The position numbers and the translations under genes were made by a program. From Nocardioides jishulii (lineage in GTDB: Bacteria; Actinomycetota; Actinomycetes; Propionibacteriales; Nocardioidaceae): a DNA stretch of 64,000 bases. The DNA lies in contig NZ_CP040748.1 in NCBI RefSeq assembly GCF_006007965.1, positions 1,302,001 through 1,366,000 of the forward strand. The letters are read 5' to 3'. Positions 43,506 to 54,037 of the stretch are shown in pieces (within the stretch, counting starts at the first letter, position 1; each line of letters opens with the position of its first letter). The notes beneath the pieces are model-generated. The model saw nothing but the letters and a program-made list of their open reading frames with translations, had not been told where the DNA came from and searched no databases.

Positions 43506-43958
43506 ATGGTCCCAAGCACCCGCAAGAGCGTCACCACGAAGAAGGTCCCCACCTCGGAGTTCGCCGCGGCCCTCGCGGTGAAGGAGGGGGAGGCCCGATG
43601 GAGCTCGAAGGAGCTCCACGAGGTCCTCGTCGACCTCCATGACCATCGTCAGCGACTCGTCAAGATGATGGACCTGCAGGAACGCGAGCTCACCGGCCTC
43701 ATGAAGGACGCCGGAGACGGCGCCGGTCACGACCAGGCCGACGTGGGGGCGACCAGCTTCGAGCGGGACCAGGAGCTGACCCTGATGAACGGCGAGCGCG
43801 AGATGCTGGCGCAGATCGACCGCGCGTTGTCGCGCATCGACGCGGGCACGTACGGCGTCTGCGAGTCGTGCGGGGATGCCATCGGCAAGATGAGGGTCAT
43901 GGCGTTCCCCCGTGCCACACTGTGCCTGTCATGCAAGCAGCGCGAGGAGCGTCGCTGA
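43506..43958 (+). CDS. DksA/TraR-family zinc-finger protein
   Basis: The 150-residue protein has a coiled-coil region (about 45-100) and a C-terminal C4 zinc finger: Cys-x2-Cys in GVCESCGD and Cys-x2-Cys in LCLSCKQ. These are the features of DksA/TraR proteins, which enter the RNA polymerase secondary channel. The function in actinobacteria is less well known than in E. coli. GGGGGAG lies 7 bases before ATG 43506. The lspA start lies inside its 3' end. Confidence 0.88.
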   Translation: MVPSTRKSVTTKKVPTSEFAAALAVKEGEARWSSKELHEVLVDLHDHRQRLVKMMDLQERELTGLMKDAGDGAGHDQADVGATSFERDQELTLMNGEREMLAQIDRALSRIDAGTYGVCESCGDAIGKMRVMAFPRATLCLSCKQREERR

Positions 43959-44509
43959 GCCCCAGCGACCACACGACGGGTTTCTCCGTCCCCCACTGGT
44001 CCCTGTTCGCCGTCACCGCCCTCGTGGGATACCTGGTCGACCAGGTCACCAAGGCGTGGGCGTTGTCGGCCCTGGATGACCGGATCATCGACGTCATCGG
44101 CAACTGGTTCACCCTGCGGCTGGTCTTCAACCCGGGGGCGGCCTTCAGCACCGGCGCCGAGTTCACGATCGTCTTCACCTGCCTGGCGGCGGTGGCAGCC
44201 GTCACGGTGCTCTACCTCTCACGCCGCTTGGCGAGCAAGGTCTGGGCCCTGGGCCTGGGCGCGCTGCTGGCGGGAGTCTGCGGCAACCTGACCGACCGGG
44301 TCTTCCGCGAGCCGGAGCCCTTCCACGGCCACGTGATCGACTTCCTGAGCTTCGGCGACTTCCCGGTCTTCAACGTCGCCGACGTGCTGATCAACGTCGC
44401 CGCCGCCGTGATCATCCTGCAGAGCCTGCGGGGCGTGGCGCTCGACGGCACCCGCGACACCCATGACGCCGAGGCCGAGGGTGTCGATTTGAACGAGGAG
44501 AACCGATGA
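43931..44509 (+). CDS. lspA: Lipoprotein signal peptidase (signal peptidase II)
   Basis: The 192-residue membrane aspartyl protease has four helices that process prolipoproteins. The catalytic Asp residues are in GNLTDRVF and [12 protein letters not shown], and [10 protein letters not shown] is the family's substrate loop. ATG 43931 gives a 28-base overlap with the DksA-like gene; no later in-frame ATG or GTG precedes the first helix. The C-terminal tail is acidic and polar (about 172-192). The stop overlaps rluD by 4 bases. Confidence 0.93.
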   Translation: MQAARGASLSPSDHTTGFSVPHWSLFAVTALVGYLVDQVTKAWALSALDDRIIDVIGNWFTLRLVFNPGAAFSTGAEFTIVFTCLAAVAAVTVLYLSRRLASKVWALGLGALLAGVCGNLTDRVFREPEPFHGHVIDFLSFGDFPVFNVADVLINVAAAVIILQSLRGVALDGTRDTHDAEAEGVDLNEENR

Positions 44510-45438
44510 ACGCCGACCACCGCACCGTGCTGATCCCCGAGGGGCTCGCGGGCGAGCGCGTCGACGCCGCCATGGCGCGGATGTTCGGCCTCTCGCGCAC
44601 CCGCTCGGCCGACCTGATCGCTGCCGGCCACGTCCACCTCGACGGCGTCCTGGTGGCCAAGAGCGAACGGGTGCACCCAGGCGAGATGCTCGAGGTGGTC
44701 ATCCCCGTCGAGACGGATCCGCTCGAGGTCGTGCCCGAGCTCGTCGAGGCCATCAAGATCATTCACGACGACGACGCCATCGTGGTGGTCGACAAGCCCG
44801 TGGGCGTCGCCGTGCACCCGAGCCCGGGCTGGTCGGGACCGACCGTGGTGGGCCACCTCGCCGGCGCGGGCTTCCGGATCTCCACCTCCGGCGCCTCCGA
44901 GCGGCAGGGGATCGTCCAGCGTCTCGACGTCGGCACGTCGGGCGTGATGGTCATCTGCAAGTCCGAGCGGGCCTACTCCGTGCTCAAGAACGCGTTCCGC
45001 CACCGCACGGTGGACAAGACGTACCACGCCCTGGTCCAGGGCCACCCGGACCCGCTCCAGGGCACCGTCGACGCCCCGATCGGTCGCCACCCCAAGTTCG
45101 ACTACAAGTTCGCCGTGATGGCCGACGGCCGTCAGAGCGTCACGCACTACGAGACGCTCGAGGCGCACCGCTTCGCCAGCCTCCTCGAGATCCACCTCGA
45201 GACCGGTCGTACGCACCAGATCCGGGTGCACATGTCCGCCCTGAAGCACCCCTGCGTGGGCGACATCACCTACGGGGCCGACCCCACCCTGGCCCGCCGG
45301 GTCGGGCTGGAGCGCCAGTGGCTGCACGCGGTGAAGCTCGGCTTCGAGCACCCCGAGTCCGGCGAGTACGTGGAGTACGAGTCGAGCTATCCCGACGACC
45401 TCGCGCACGCGCTCGACGTCATCCGTGACGAGCGCTGA
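44506..45438 (+). CDS. rluD: RluA/RluD-family 23S rRNA pseudouridine synthase
   Basis: The 310-residue enzyme has an N-terminal S4-like RNA-binding domain ([31 protein letters not shown]) and the catalytic domain with the active-site Asp in [13 protein letters not shown]. Also seen are [22 protein letters not shown] and [10 protein letters not shown]. It isomerises uridines in 23S rRNA helix 69 if it is RluD proper; the exact sites are inferred. The order lspA-rluD is very common in bacteria. Confidence 0.93.
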   Translation: MNADHRTVLIPEGLAGERVDAAMARMFGLSRTRSADLIAAGHVHLDGVLVAKSERVHPGEMLEVVIPVETDPLEVVPELVEAIKIIHDDDAIVVVDKPVGVAVHPSPGWSGPTVVGHLAGAGFRISTSGASERQGIVQRLDVGTSGVMVICKSERAYSVLKNAFRHRTVDKTYHALVQGHPDPLQGTVDAPIGRHPKFDYKFAVMADGRQSVTHYETLEAHRFASLLEIHLETGRTHQIRVHMSALKHPCVGDITYGADPTLARRVGLERQWLHAVKLGFEHPESGEYVEYESSYPDDLAHALDVIRDER

Positions 45439-45937
45439 GCCGCACCCTCGTACTGACGGGGTCGTCCTCCGTCCGGCGACCCCGGACGACCTTGCGGCGA
45501 TGGTCGAGGTGCACGTGCGCGCCCGGGCCGCTGCACCCATGCCACCCGCGCCGGCGCGCGACGTCGTGGCCGCACGGCTCGCCGCCGGCTGGGAGGACGA
45601 CGACTTCTGGGTCGCGCAGGCGTGCCTCGGCGGTCGTCCGGCGCAGGTCGTCGGGTACGTCCGCTTCGTGCGGCCCGACGACCACCGGGTCGGCTGGCTC
45701 GACGACCTCTACGTCCTGCCCGAGGCCTCCGGGGCAGGGGTCGGCACCGCGTTGCTCGACGTGGTCAAGGCCCACCTGGGTGACGGGTTCGGGCTGTGGG
45801 CATTCACCTCCAACCGGCCGGCCCGGCGCTTCTACGCGGCGCAGGGGCTGGTCGAGGTCGAGGCGCTGACGGCCGAGGAGTCGCCCACCGGTCAGGCCGA
45901 GGTCCGCCTGGCATGGCCACCGAATCGGGGCGGCTGA
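45425..45937 (+). CDS. GNAT-family N-acetyltransferase
   Basis: The 170-residue protein has the GNAT fold. The acetyl-CoA pyrophosphate loop is in [20 protein letters not shown] (Q/RxxGxG/A type), preceded by WLDDLYV, and the C-terminal strand is [20 protein letters not shown]. The acceptor substrate cannot be told. The GTG start lies 14 bases inside rluD, so it is co-transcribed with the lspA-rluD genes. Confidence 0.88.
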   Translation: MTSAEPHPRTDGVVLRPATPDDLAAMVEVHVRARAAAPMPPAPARDVVAARLAAGWEDDDFWVAQACLGGRPAQVVGYVRFVRPDDHRVGWLDDLYVLPEASGAGVGTALLDVVKAHLGDGFGLWAFTSNRPARRFYAAQGLVEVEALTAEESPTGQAEVRLAWPPNRGG

Positions 45938-46089
45938 CTCGGCAGGGCCCTGTCGACTCCCCGCTGTCGGTTCCCTCGCCTAGTCTTGGACCTCCGAGGT
46001 CCGCCGGTGCGCGGGGCTCGACCCTCGTACAACTCGACCTCGTCGCCCACTCGGCGTGGTCACCCTCGGAAGGAGCCACCGAACCCCTC

Positions 46090-49000
46090 ATGTCGGTCGC
46101 CAACGACTCGTTCGCCCACCTGCACGTCCACACCGAGTACTCGATGCTGGACGGTGCCTCGCTCCTCGACGGGCTCTTCTCCCGTGTCTCCAACCTGGGC
46201 ATGACGTCGATCGCGATGACCGACCACGGCAACCTGCACGGCGCGTTCGACTTCTGGAAGAAGGCGAACAAGTACGGCGTGAAGCCGATCATCGGCATCG
46301 AGGCCTACCTCACCCCGGGGACGCCCCGCGGCGAGCGTCGACGGGTGAAGTGGGGGCGCGGCGGTGCCGCCGAGGAGGGTGGCGACGACGTCGCCGGCGG
46401 TGGTGCCTACACCCACATGACGATGTGGGCCGAGGACACCCCCGGGATGCACAACCTCTTCCGGCTCTCGTCGCGCTCCAGCCTGGAGGGCTACTTCTAC
46501 AAGCCCCGGATGGACAAGGAGATCCTGGCCGAGCACAGCAAGGGCCTGATCGTCTCGACCGGTTGCCCGAGCGGGGCGATCCAGACGCGCCTGAGGCTGG
46601 GGCAGTACGAGGAGGCCGTGCGTGAGGCCGGTGAGCTCCAGGACATCTTCGGCAAGGACAACGTCTTCCTCGAGCTGATGGACCACGGCATCTCCATCGA
46701 GAAGCGGGTCCGCGACGACCTCCTGCGTCTGGGCAAGGAGATGGGCCTCCCGCCCATCGCGACCAACGACTCGCACTACAACAACCCCGAGGACGCCGAC
46801 GCCCACGACGCGTTGATCTGCGTCGCGTCGGGCAAGCGGCTCTCCGACCCCAACCGGCTCAAGTTCGACGGGGGCGGCTACTACATCAAGTCGGCGGCCG
46901 AGATGCGGGCGTTGTGGGCCGACGAGTTCGGCATGCCGGAGGCGTGCGACAACACCCTGCTCATCGCCGAGCGGTGCAACATCGAGTTCACCGAGTCGAC
47001 CGGTGGCTACATGGCACGCGCGCAGATCCCGGCGGGGGAGACCGAGGAGTCGTGGTTCCGCAAGGAGGTGTGGCGCGGGATCGAGTTCCGCTACCCGGGC
47101 GAGCGGCTCACCCAGGAGGTCAAGGACCGCGTCGAGATGGAGCTCGGCGTGGTGGCCCAGAAGGGCTACTGCGGCTACTTCCTGGTGGTGGCCGACTTCA
47201 TCCAGTGGTCCAAGGCGAACGGGATCCGCGTCGGTCCCGGCCGTGGTTCCGGTGCGGGCTCCATCGCGGCGTACGCCCTGCAGATCACCGACCTCGACCC
47301 TCTGGAGCACGGGCTCTTCTTCGAGCGGTTCCTCAACCCCGAGCGTCCCTCGATGCCCGACTTCGACATCGACTTCGACGACGCCCGGCGCGGTGAGGTC
47401 ATCCAGTACGTCACCGAGAAGTACGGCGCCGAGCGCGTCGCCCAGATCGCCACCTTCGGCCGTCTCAAGGCCAAGGCCGCGATCAAGGACGCGGCCCGCG
47501 TGCTCGACCACGGCTTCGCCATCGGCGACCGGATCACCAAGGCGCTGCCCGCCGACGTGATGGGCAAGGGCGTCCCGCTCAAGGAGCTCTTCAACGAGCA
47601 GCACAAGCGCTACGGCGAGGGCGGCGAGTTCCGCGCACTCTTCGAGCAGGACCACGACGTCCGCACGATCTACAACACCGCGGTGGGTCTGGAGGGCCAG
47701 ATCCGCAACTGGGGCGTCCACGCCGCCGGCGTGATCATGTCCAGCGAGCCGCTGATCGACATCGTCCCGATCATGGCCCGTCCGCAGGACGGTGCCGTCA
47801 TCACCCAGTTCGACTACCCCATGTGCGAGTCGCTGGGGCTGGTCAAGATGGACTTCCTCGGCCTCTCCAACCTGCGCATCCTCGAGGACGCGGTGGCCAA
47901 CATCCGGGCCAACCGCGACGAGGAGGTCGTCCTGGAGGAGCTCCCGTTCGACGACCGGGCCACGTACGAGCTGATGGGCCGGGGCGACACCTTGGGCGTC
48001 TTCCAGCTCGATGGTGGCGGCATGCGGGCGTTGCTGCGCTCGCTGCTGCCCGACCAGTTCGCCGACATCACCGCGGTCTCCGCGCTCTACCGCCCGGGCC
48101 CGATGGGCGCCGACTCGCACAACAAGTACGCGCGGCGCAAGAACGGCCGTGAGCCGATCGAGCCGATCCACCCCGCGCTCGCCGAGCCGCTCGAGTCGGT
48201 GCTGGGGGAGACGTACGGCCTGATCGTCTACCAGGAGCAGGTGATGGCGATCGCCCAGGTCCTCGCCGGCTTCACCCTGGGCGCGGCAGACAATCTCCGT
48301 CGCGCGATGGGCAAGAAGAAGAAGGAGGAGCTGGACAAGCAGTACGCCGGCTTCCAGGCGGGCATGCTGGAGCGGGGATACCCCCAGGATGCGATTGACA
48401 CGCTGTGGGAGATCCTGCTCCCGTTCTCCGACTACGCCTTCAACAAGTCGCACTCGGCCGCCTACGGCGTCATCACCTACTGGACCGCCTACCTCAAGGC
48501 GAACTACCCGACCGAGTACATGGCCGCGCTCCTCACGTCCGTCAAGGACGACAAGGACAAGATGGCGATCTACCTCAACGAGTGCCGCAAGATGAAGATC
48601 CAGGTGCTCCCGCCCGACGTCAACGAGTCCTCGGCCAACTTCACCGCCGTGGGTCGCGACATCCGCTTCGGCCTCACCGCGATCCGCAACGTCGGCGCCA
48701 ACGTGGTCGACGGCATCATCGAGGGCCGCACGTCCCAGGGGCGCTACGCCGACTTCAACGACTTCATGGCCAAGGTGCCGCCGCTGGTCTGCAACAAGCG
48801 CGTCATCGACTCCCTGATCAAGGCGGGCGCGTTCGACGACATGAAGCACCGGCGCCGTGCGCTCCAGGTCATCCACGAGTCGGCCGTCGACCAGTACGTC
48901 GACATCAAGAAGAACGAGGCGATCGGCCAGGACTCGCTCTTCGCCGGACTGATGGACGAGGACGACAGCGGCGGGTTCGGCGTGACGGTGACGATCCCCG

Positions 49001-49650
49001 AGATCGACGAGTGGGACAAGATGACGCTGCTGGGCCACGAGCGCGAGATGCTCGGCCTCTACGTCTCCGACCACCCCTTGAGCGGGCTCGAGCACGTGCT
49101 CTCCAACGGCACTGACTGCACGATCGGCCAGCTGCTCACCGACGAGGAGCGACCCCACGGCGCCACCGTCACCGTGTCGGGCCTGGTCACCCAGGTCCAG
49201 CGCAAGATCACCAAGCGCGGCGACGCCTGGGCGACCCTGACCCTGGAGGACCTGGAGGGTGGCATCGAGGTGCTGCTGTTCCCGAGCTCCTACCAGCTGG
49301 CCGCCCCGCACCTCATGCAGGACGCGATCATCCGGGTGAAGGGCCAGCTGTCGCGCGACAAGGAACAGCCCGAGCTGCGCGGACAGGAGGTCACGGTCCC
49401 CGACCTCAGCGACGGTCCGAGCGGTCCGGTCGTGGTCTCGCTGCCCGCGACCCGGTGCACCCAGCCGGTGGTCGAGTCGCTGCGTGACGTGCTCGCGGCG
49501 CACCCGGGCATGACGGAGGTCCACCTCCGGTTGATGTCGCGATCCTCCACGACCGTGATGAAGCTCGACGACCGACTGAGGGTGACCCCGACCTCGGCGC
49601 TCTTCGCCGACCTGAAGCAGCTCCTGGGCCCAGGGTGCCTGGGCCAGTGA
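46090..49650 (+). CDS. dnaE: Replicative DNA polymerase III alpha subunit
   Basis: The 1186-residue replicative polymerase starts with the PHP domain (FAHLHVHTEYSMLDGASLL) and has GRGSGAGS near 382-392. The catalytic aspartates lie in PDFDIDFDD at 423-431. FNKSHSAAYGVITYWTAYLKANYP follows in the fingers region. An OB fold near the C terminus (TVSGLVTQVQRKITKRGDAWATLTLED) completes the domain order. Motif quality and length separate it from the error-prone DnaE2 at 13.5 kb. It is followed directly, with a 4-base overlap, by a membrane-protein gene. Confidence 0.96.
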   Translation: MSVANDSFAHLHVHTEYSMLDGASLLDGLFSRVSNLGMTSIAMTDHGNLHGAFDFWKKANKYGVKPIIGIEAYLTPGTPRGERRRVKWGRGGAAEEGGDDVAGGGAYTHMTMWAEDTPGMHNLFRLSSRSSLEGYFYKPRMDKEILAEHSKGLIVSTGCPSGAIQTRLRLGQYEEAVREAGELQDIFGKDNVFLELMDHGISIEKRVRDDLLRLGKEMGLPPIATNDSHYNNPEDADAHDALICVASGKRLSDPNRLKFDGGGYYIKSAAEMRALWADEFGMPEACDNTLLIAERCNIEFTESTGGYMARAQIPAGETEESWFRKEVWRGIEFRYPGERLTQEVKDRVEMELGVVAQKGYCGYFLVVADFIQWSKANGIRVGPGRGSGAGSIAAYALQITDLDPLEHGLFFERFLNPERPSMPDFDIDFDDARRGEVIQYVTEKYGAERVAQIATFGRLKAKAAIKDAARVLDHGFAIGDRITKALPADVMGKGVPLKELFNEQHKRYGEGGEFRALFEQDHDVRTIYNTAVGLEGQIRNWGVHAAGVIMSSEPLIDIVPIMARPQDGAVITQFDYPMCESLGLVKMDFLGLSNLRILEDAVANIRANRDEEVVLEELPFDDRATYELMGRGDTLGVFQLDGGGMRALLRSLLPDQFADITAVSALYRPGPMGADSHNKYARRKNGREPIEPIHPALAEPLESVLGETYGLIVYQEQVMAIAQVLAGFTLGAADNLRRAMGKKKKEELDKQYAGFQAGMLERGYPQDAIDTLWEILLPFSDYAFNKSHSAAYGVITYWTAYLKANYPTEYMAALLTSVKDDKDKMAIYLNECRKMKIQVLPPDVNESSANFTAVGRDIRFGLTAIRNVGANVVDGIIEGRTSQGRYADFNDFMAKVPPLVCNKRVIDSLIKAGAFDDMKHRRRALQVIHESAVDQYVDIKKNEAIGQDSLFAGLMDEDDSGGFGVTVTIPEIDEWDKMTLLGHEREMLGLYVSDHPLSGLEHVLSNGTDCTIGQLLTDEERPHGATVTVSGLVTQVQRKITKRGDAWATLTLEDLEGGIEVLLFPSSYQLAAPHLMQDAIIRVKGQLSRDKEQPELRGQEVTVPDLSDGPSGPVVVSLPATRCTQPVVESLRDVLAAHPGMTEVHLRLMSRSSTTVMKLDDRLRVTPTSALFADLKQLLGPGCLGQ

Positions 49651-50216
49651 CGAGCCCCGAGGGTCCGTCGGAGGACCACCCCCAGTCCGATGGACGTGAG
49701 TCGTGGCGCCGACGCGCGCTGGTCCTCGTGGGCCTGCTGGTCGTCGGTGCCGCCTCGGGGGCGCTGCTCGGCGTGCTGTGGGAGCTCGTCTGGACGCCAC
49801 CCACCGGCGCGGCCTGGAAGGGCGAGTTCTACCTGGACCGCAGTGGCCTCACCGAGGAGGTCGACGCGACCGCCTGGTTCACCGTCATCGGTCTGGTCGG
49901 TGGCCTGCTCCTCGGCGGCCTGGCTGCCCGTTTCGTCCGGTCGTCGCCCCTGGTGGTGCTGGCCGGAGTCCTGCTCGGCGCACTGCTGCAGGCCTGGGTG
50001 ATGTACCTCGTCGGACACCTCCTCGGCCCGCCGGACCCCAGCGCCCTCGCGCGTACCGCCGGCGACTGGGATCCGATCGTCTCCGACCTGCGGCTGGCCG
50101 GTGTCGAGCACCTGTGGTGGCCCTTCGCCTCGACCGCCGCTCTCGCCCCGGCGGTGGGCGCGATGATCAGCGTGATCGGCATCTTCCTCGGCGGGACGCG
50201 TCGCCCCCGGGCCTGA
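49647..50216 (+). CDS. Four-helix membrane protein, possibly DUF2567
   Basis: The 189-residue protein has a short polar N terminus followed by about four hydrophobic helices (near 24-46, 76-96, 104-126, 154-180). An acidic extracytoplasmic loop (GEFYLDRSGLTEEVD) sits between the first two. It resembles DUF2567-type proteins of actinobacteria, but the match is from general appearance. The GTG at 49647 overlaps the dnaE stop (GTGA), so it is translated together with dnaE. The function is unknown. Confidence 0.65.
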   Translation: MTSPEGPSEDHPQSDGRESWRRRALVLVGLLVVGAASGALLGVLWELVWTPPTGAAWKGEFYLDRSGLTEEVDATAWFTVIGLVGGLLLGGLAARFVRSSPLVVLAGVLLGALLQAWVMYLVGHLLGPPDPSALARTAGDWDPIVSDLRLAGVEHLWWPFASTAALAPAVGAMISVIGIFLGGTRRPRA

Positions 50217-50274
50217 CCCGGTGACGCCCGGCCGTCGGGTGGATATCGGTGGGCGTCGCGGCGATGCCTCCACC

Positions 50275-50280
50275 TATCAT
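50275..50280 (+). promoter_or_regulatory. -10 hexamer of a leaderless promoter for the his operon
   Basis: TATCAT, then TGAGCC (6 bases), then the ATG of hisD. No leader peptide or attenuator can exist if transcription starts there. Confidence 0.65.
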
Positions 50281-50286
50281 TGAGCC

Positions 50287-51594
50287 ATGATCCGCCGCAT
50301 CGACCTCCGCGAGGCCACGCCCTCGATCGACTACCGCACGAGCCTGCCCCGTGCCGAGTTCGACGTCGAGGCGGCCACCCATGTCGTGCGCCCGATCATC
50401 GACGACGTCCGTGAGCGCGGTGTCGAGGCTGTCCTCGACCTCACCGAGCGCTTCGACGGCGTACGCCTGGACGACGTCGTCGTGCCCGCCGCGATCCTCG
50501 AGGAGTCGCTGCGCGACCTGGCCCCCGACGTACGCGCCGCCTTGGAGGAGTCGGTGCGCCGGCTCCGTACGACGTGCGAGGCGGACCTCGAGCCCGACCG
50601 CGTGATCGAGGTGGCTCCCGGCGCCGTGATCACCCACCGCAGGGTTCCGGTCGACCGCGTCGGCCTCTACGTCCCCGGCGGGGTGGCCCCCCTGGTGTCC
50701 ACCGTCGTGATGAACGTGGTTCCCGCGCAGGCCGCTGGCGTGCGGTCCATCGCGCTGGCGACTCCGCCGCAGCGTGAGACCGGCCTGCCCGACCGTACGA
50801 CGCTCGCGGCCTGCGCGCTGCTGGGCGTCGACGAGGTCTACGTGGCCGGTGGCGCCCAGGCCGTCGCGATGCTCGCCCTGGGGGCGGGCCCGTGCCGTCC
50901 GGTCGACATGGTCATCGGCCCCGGCAACCTCTACGTCACGGCCGCCAAGCGTCTGCTGCGCGGCGTGGTGGGCATCGACTCCGAGGCCGGTCCCAGCGAG
51001 ATCGCGATCCTCGCGGACGAGACCGCCGACCCGGTGTTCGTCGCCGCCGACCTGATGACCGAGGCGGAGCACGGTGGGACCTCGGCGGCCGTGCTGGTCA
51101 CCGACTCGCTCGAGCTGGCCGACGCCGTGGAGGTGCAGCTCGACAAGCAGGTCGCCGACGCGCCGCACGGCCAGCGCATCGCCGACGCGCTCGGCGGACC
51201 GCAGTCGGCCATCGTGCTGGTCAACGACATCGACCAGGGCCTGGAGGTCGTCAACGCCTACGCGAGCGAGCACCTGGAGATCCACACCCGCGACGCCGCG
51301 GCGGTCGCGGCCCAGGTCCGCAACGCCGGCGCCGTCTTCATCGGCTCCTACTCGCCCGTGGCGGTCGGCGACTACTGCGCCGGCTCCAACCACGTGCTGC
51401 CCACTGGCGGCTGCGCCTGCCACTCCTCCGGCCTGTCGGTCTCGGCGTTCCTCAAGGAGATGCACGTCGTCGACTACTCGCGCGAGGCCTTGGCGCAGGT
51501 GGCCGCCCACGTGGAGACCCTGGCCCGGGCCGAGGACCTGCCCACGCACGGTGCGGGCGTGACGGTGCGGTTCCAGGACGGTGCGGACGCGTGA
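50287..51594 (+). CDS. hisD: Histidinol dehydrogenase
   Basis: The 435-residue zinc enzyme performs the last two oxidations of histidine synthesis. [21 protein letters not shown], the [12 protein letters not shown] region, [27 protein letters not shown] and SNHVLPTGG are the family's conserved blocks, with His and Glu zinc ligands. It opens the his operon; its stop overlaps hisC (GTGA). Confidence 0.96.
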   Translation: MIRRIDLREATPSIDYRTSLPRAEFDVEAATHVVRPIIDDVRERGVEAVLDLTERFDGVRLDDVVVPAAILEESLRDLAPDVRAALEESVRRLRTTCEADLEPDRVIEVAPGAVITHRRVPVDRVGLYVPGGVAPLVSTVVMNVVPAQAAGVRSIALATPPQRETGLPDRTTLAACALLGVDEVYVAGGAQAVAMLALGAGPCRPVDMVIGPGNLYVTAAKRLLRGVVGIDSEAGPSEIAILADETADPVFVAADLMTEAEHGGTSAAVLVTDSLELADAVEVQLDKQVADAPHGQRIADALGGPQSAIVLVNDIDQGLEVVNAYASEHLEIHTRDAAAVAAQVRNAGAVFIGSYSPVAVGDYCAGSNHVLPTGGCACHSSGLSVSAFLKEMHVVDYSREALAQVAAHVETLARAEDLPTHGAGVTVRFQDGADA

Positions 51595-52712
51595 GCAGCC
51601 TCACCTGGCCCCCGCTGCGCGACGCGCTGGTGGGGGAGGAGCCCTACGGCGCCCCCCAGCTCGACGTGGCCGTGGCCCTCAACACCAACGAGAACCCCTA
51701 CGGCCCCTCGGCGGAGGCCGCCGACGACATCGCCGAGGCCGTGCGGTCTGCCGCCCTCGGCCTCAACCGCTACCCCGACCGTGAGTTCACCGAGCTCCGT
51801 TCGGCGCTGACCGACTACCTCAACACCGACGGCGGGCAGGACCTGACGCCGGACATGGTGTGGGCCGCCAACGGCTCCAACGAGGTCATGATGCAGATCC
51901 TCCAGGCCTTCGGTGGCCCGGGTCGCACCGCCGTCTCGTTCGCCCCGACGTACGCGATGTACCCCGAGTACGCCCGTAACTCGCTCACCGAGTGGGTCGC
52001 GGGTCGGCGTGAGGACGACTTCAGCCTCGACCTGGAGGCGGCGCGCCGCCTCGTCGAGGAGGTGCGGCCGGCCGTGGTGCTGCTCCCCAGCCCCAACAAC
52101 CCGACAGGCACGGCGTTGCCGCCCGAAGCCATCTCGGTGCTGTGCGAAGCGGCCGGCAACGGCATCGTGGTCATCGACGAGGCCTACGGGGAGTTCCGGC
52201 GCGAGGGGGTGCCCAGTGCCCTCGAGCTGATCGGCACGCACCGCAACCTCGTGGTCACCCGCACCATGTCGAAGGCGTTCGCGCTGGCCGGTGCCCGCCT
52301 GGGCTACCTGGCCGCCAGGCCCGAGGTCGTCGACGCGCTGCGGATCGTGCGCCTGCCCTACCACCTCTCCGCGGTCACCCAGGCCACGGCGCTGGCGGCG
52401 CTTCGCCACGCGGACGAGCTGCTCGCCAAGGTCGCAGACCTGCGCGCCGAGCGGGACGCGTGCGTCGAGTGGCTCCGCACCCAGGGTCTCCGGGTCGCCG
52501 ACTCCGACGCCAACTTCGTCCTCTTCGGCACGTTCGCCGACCGCCACGCCGTCTGGCAGGGCCTGCTCGATGCCGGGGTACTGATCCGCGAGACCGGCCC
52601 CGAGGGCTGGCTGCGGGTCTCCGTCGGCACGCCCGCCGAGATGGCCGCCTTCCGTGAGGCCCTCACCGCCGTGATGGCCGACCCCTCCACCACCGTCAAG
52701 GAGAACCGATGA
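51591..52712 (+). CDS. hisC: Histidinol-phosphate aminotransferase
   Basis: The 373-residue fold-type I PLP enzyme converts imidazole acetol phosphate to histidinol phosphate. Seen are [11 protein letters not shown] at the N terminus, the substrate/PLP segment [20 protein letters not shown] and the PLP-binding lysine in [19 protein letters not shown] 51591 overlaps hisD by 4 bases and the stop overlaps hisB by 4 bases. Confidence 0.96.
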   Translation: MSSLTWPPLRDALVGEEPYGAPQLDVAVALNTNENPYGPSAEAADDIAEAVRSAALGLNRYPDREFTELRSALTDYLNTDGGQDLTPDMVWAANGSNEVMMQILQAFGGPGRTAVSFAPTYAMYPEYARNSLTEWVAGRREDDFSLDLEAARRLVEEVRPAVVLLPSPNNPTGTALPPEAISVLCEAAGNGIVVIDEAYGEFRREGVPSALELIGTHRNLVVTRTMSKAFALAGARLGYLAARPEVVDALRIVRLPYHLSAVTQATALAALRHADELLAKVADLRAERDACVEWLRTQGLRVADSDANFVLFGTFADRHAVWQGLLDAGVLIRETGPEGWLRVSVGTPAEMAAFREALTAVMADPSTTVKENR

Positions 52713-53359
52713 GCCGCACCGCCCGGATCGAGCGTCGTACCAAGGAGTCCTCGGTCCTCGTCGAGGTGAACATCGACGGCACCGGCCGGACCGACGTGTC
52801 CACCGGGGTCGGCTTCTTCGACCACATGCTCGACGCGTTCGGCCGTCACTCGCTGGTCGACCTGACCGTGAAGACCGAGGGTGACACCCACATCGACGCG
52901 CACCACACCGTCGAGGACACCGCGATCATCCTGGGCCAGGCCCTGCGCCAGGCCCTGGGCGACAAGCGAGGCATCCGCCGCTTCGGCGACGCCACCGTGC
53001 CGCTCGACGAGGCGCTGGTCCAGGGTGTCGTCGACCTGTCGGGTCGTCCCTACTGCGTGCACACCGGTGAGCCCGAAGGGCAGATCTACGTCGCCATCGG
53101 CGGCGACTACCAGGGTTCGCTGACCCGCCACGTCTTCGAGTCGATCTCGTTCCACGCCCAGATCGCCCTGCACGTGCGCGTCCTGGCTGGCCGCGACCCG
53201 CACCACCTGGTCGAGGCCCAGTTCAAGGCGTTCGCGCGCGCCTTCCGCGACGCCGCGGCCATCGACCCGCGCGAGACCGGGGTCCCCTCGACCAAGGGCA
53301 CCCTCGAAGGTGACGGAGTGGGCGATGGCGTGGGTGGCGGGACCGAGGCGCTGTCGTGA
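52709..53359 (+). CDS. hisB: Imidazoleglycerol-phosphate dehydratase
   Basis: The 216-residue monofunctional enzyme has the two metal-binding His clusters of the family: [13 protein letters not shown] and [11 protein letters not shown] in the first half, and [24 protein letters not shown] in the second. It lacks the phosphatase domain of enterobacterial HisB. A Gly-rich tail of about 15 residues follows the conserved end. ATGA overlap with hisC. Confidence 0.96.
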   Translation: MSRTARIERRTKESSVLVEVNIDGTGRTDVSTGVGFFDHMLDAFGRHSLVDLTVKTEGDTHIDAHHTVEDTAIILGQALRQALGDKRGIRRFGDATVPLDEALVQGVVDLSGRPYCVHTGEPEGQIYVAIGGDYQGSLTRHVFESISFHAQIALHVRVLAGRDPHHLVEAQFKAFARAFRDAAAIDPRETGVPSTKGTLEGDGVGDGVGGGTEALS

Positions 53360-53991
53360 GCATGCCCTCGGTCGTCGTCCTCGACTACGGGTCCGGCAAC
53401 CTCCGCTCTGCCGTGCGCGCCGTCGAGCGCGCGGGCGCCGACGTCACCTTGACGAGTGACTTCCAGACGGCGCTGGACGCCGACGGCCTGCTGGTGCCGG
53501 GGGTGGGTGCGTACGACGCCTGCATGCGGGGCCTGCGCGCCATCAAGGGTGAGCGCATCATCGGGCGCCGGCTCTCCGGCGGGCGTCCCGTGATGGGCAT
53601 CTGCGTCGGCATGCAGATCCTCTTCGCCAAGGGCGTCGAGCACGGCGTCGAGACCGAGGGCTGCGACGAGTGGCCCGGCACGGTCGAGCGCCTCCAGGCG
53701 CCCGTCGTGCCCCACATGGGTTGGAACACCGTCGACGTCCCCGCCGGAAGCCAGCTCTTCGCGGGCGCCGAGGACGAGCGCTTCTACTTCGTGCACTCCT
53801 ACGGGGTGCGCGAGTGGGAGCTGGTGACCAACGACCGCACGACCGCCCCGCTGGTGACGTGGGCCGAGCACGGCGGCGACCGCTTCGTCGCAGCCGTGGA
53901 GAACGGACCCCTGTGGGCCACCCAGTTCCACCCCGAGAAGTCCGGTGACGCCGGAGCAACGCTGCTGCGCAACTGGGTCCAGACACTGTGA
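53356..53991 (+). CDS. hisH: Imidazole glycerol phosphate synthase, glutaminase subunit
   Basis: The 211-residue class I glutamine amidotransferase supplies ammonia to HisF. The nucleophile Cys is in [10 protein letters not shown] and the His-Glu pair is in [20 protein letters not shown] is the usual opening. GTG 53356 overlaps hisB. A 46-bp gap separates it from hisA. Confidence 0.95.
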   Translation: MSMPSVVVLDYGSGNLRSAVRAVERAGADVTLTSDFQTALDADGLLVPGVGAYDACMRGLRAIKGERIIGRRLSGGRPVMGICVGMQILFAKGVEHGVETEGCDEWPGTVERLQAPVVPHMGWNTVDVPAGSQLFAGAEDERFYFVHSYGVREWELVTNDRTTAPLVTWAEHGGDRFVAAVENGPLWATQFHPEKSGDAGATLLRNWVQTL

Positions 53992-54037
53992 CCCACCCGG
54001 CTGAGGCGGCCGGTGCTGCCCCGACGAAGGACCTTCC

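Noticed and set aside
46060..49800. A 1246-codon open frame antisense to dnaE
   Set aside because: It is a frame shadow in G+C-rich DNA; its translation is Asp/His/Val/Arg-rich without any domain, while the plus strand encodes a complete DnaE.
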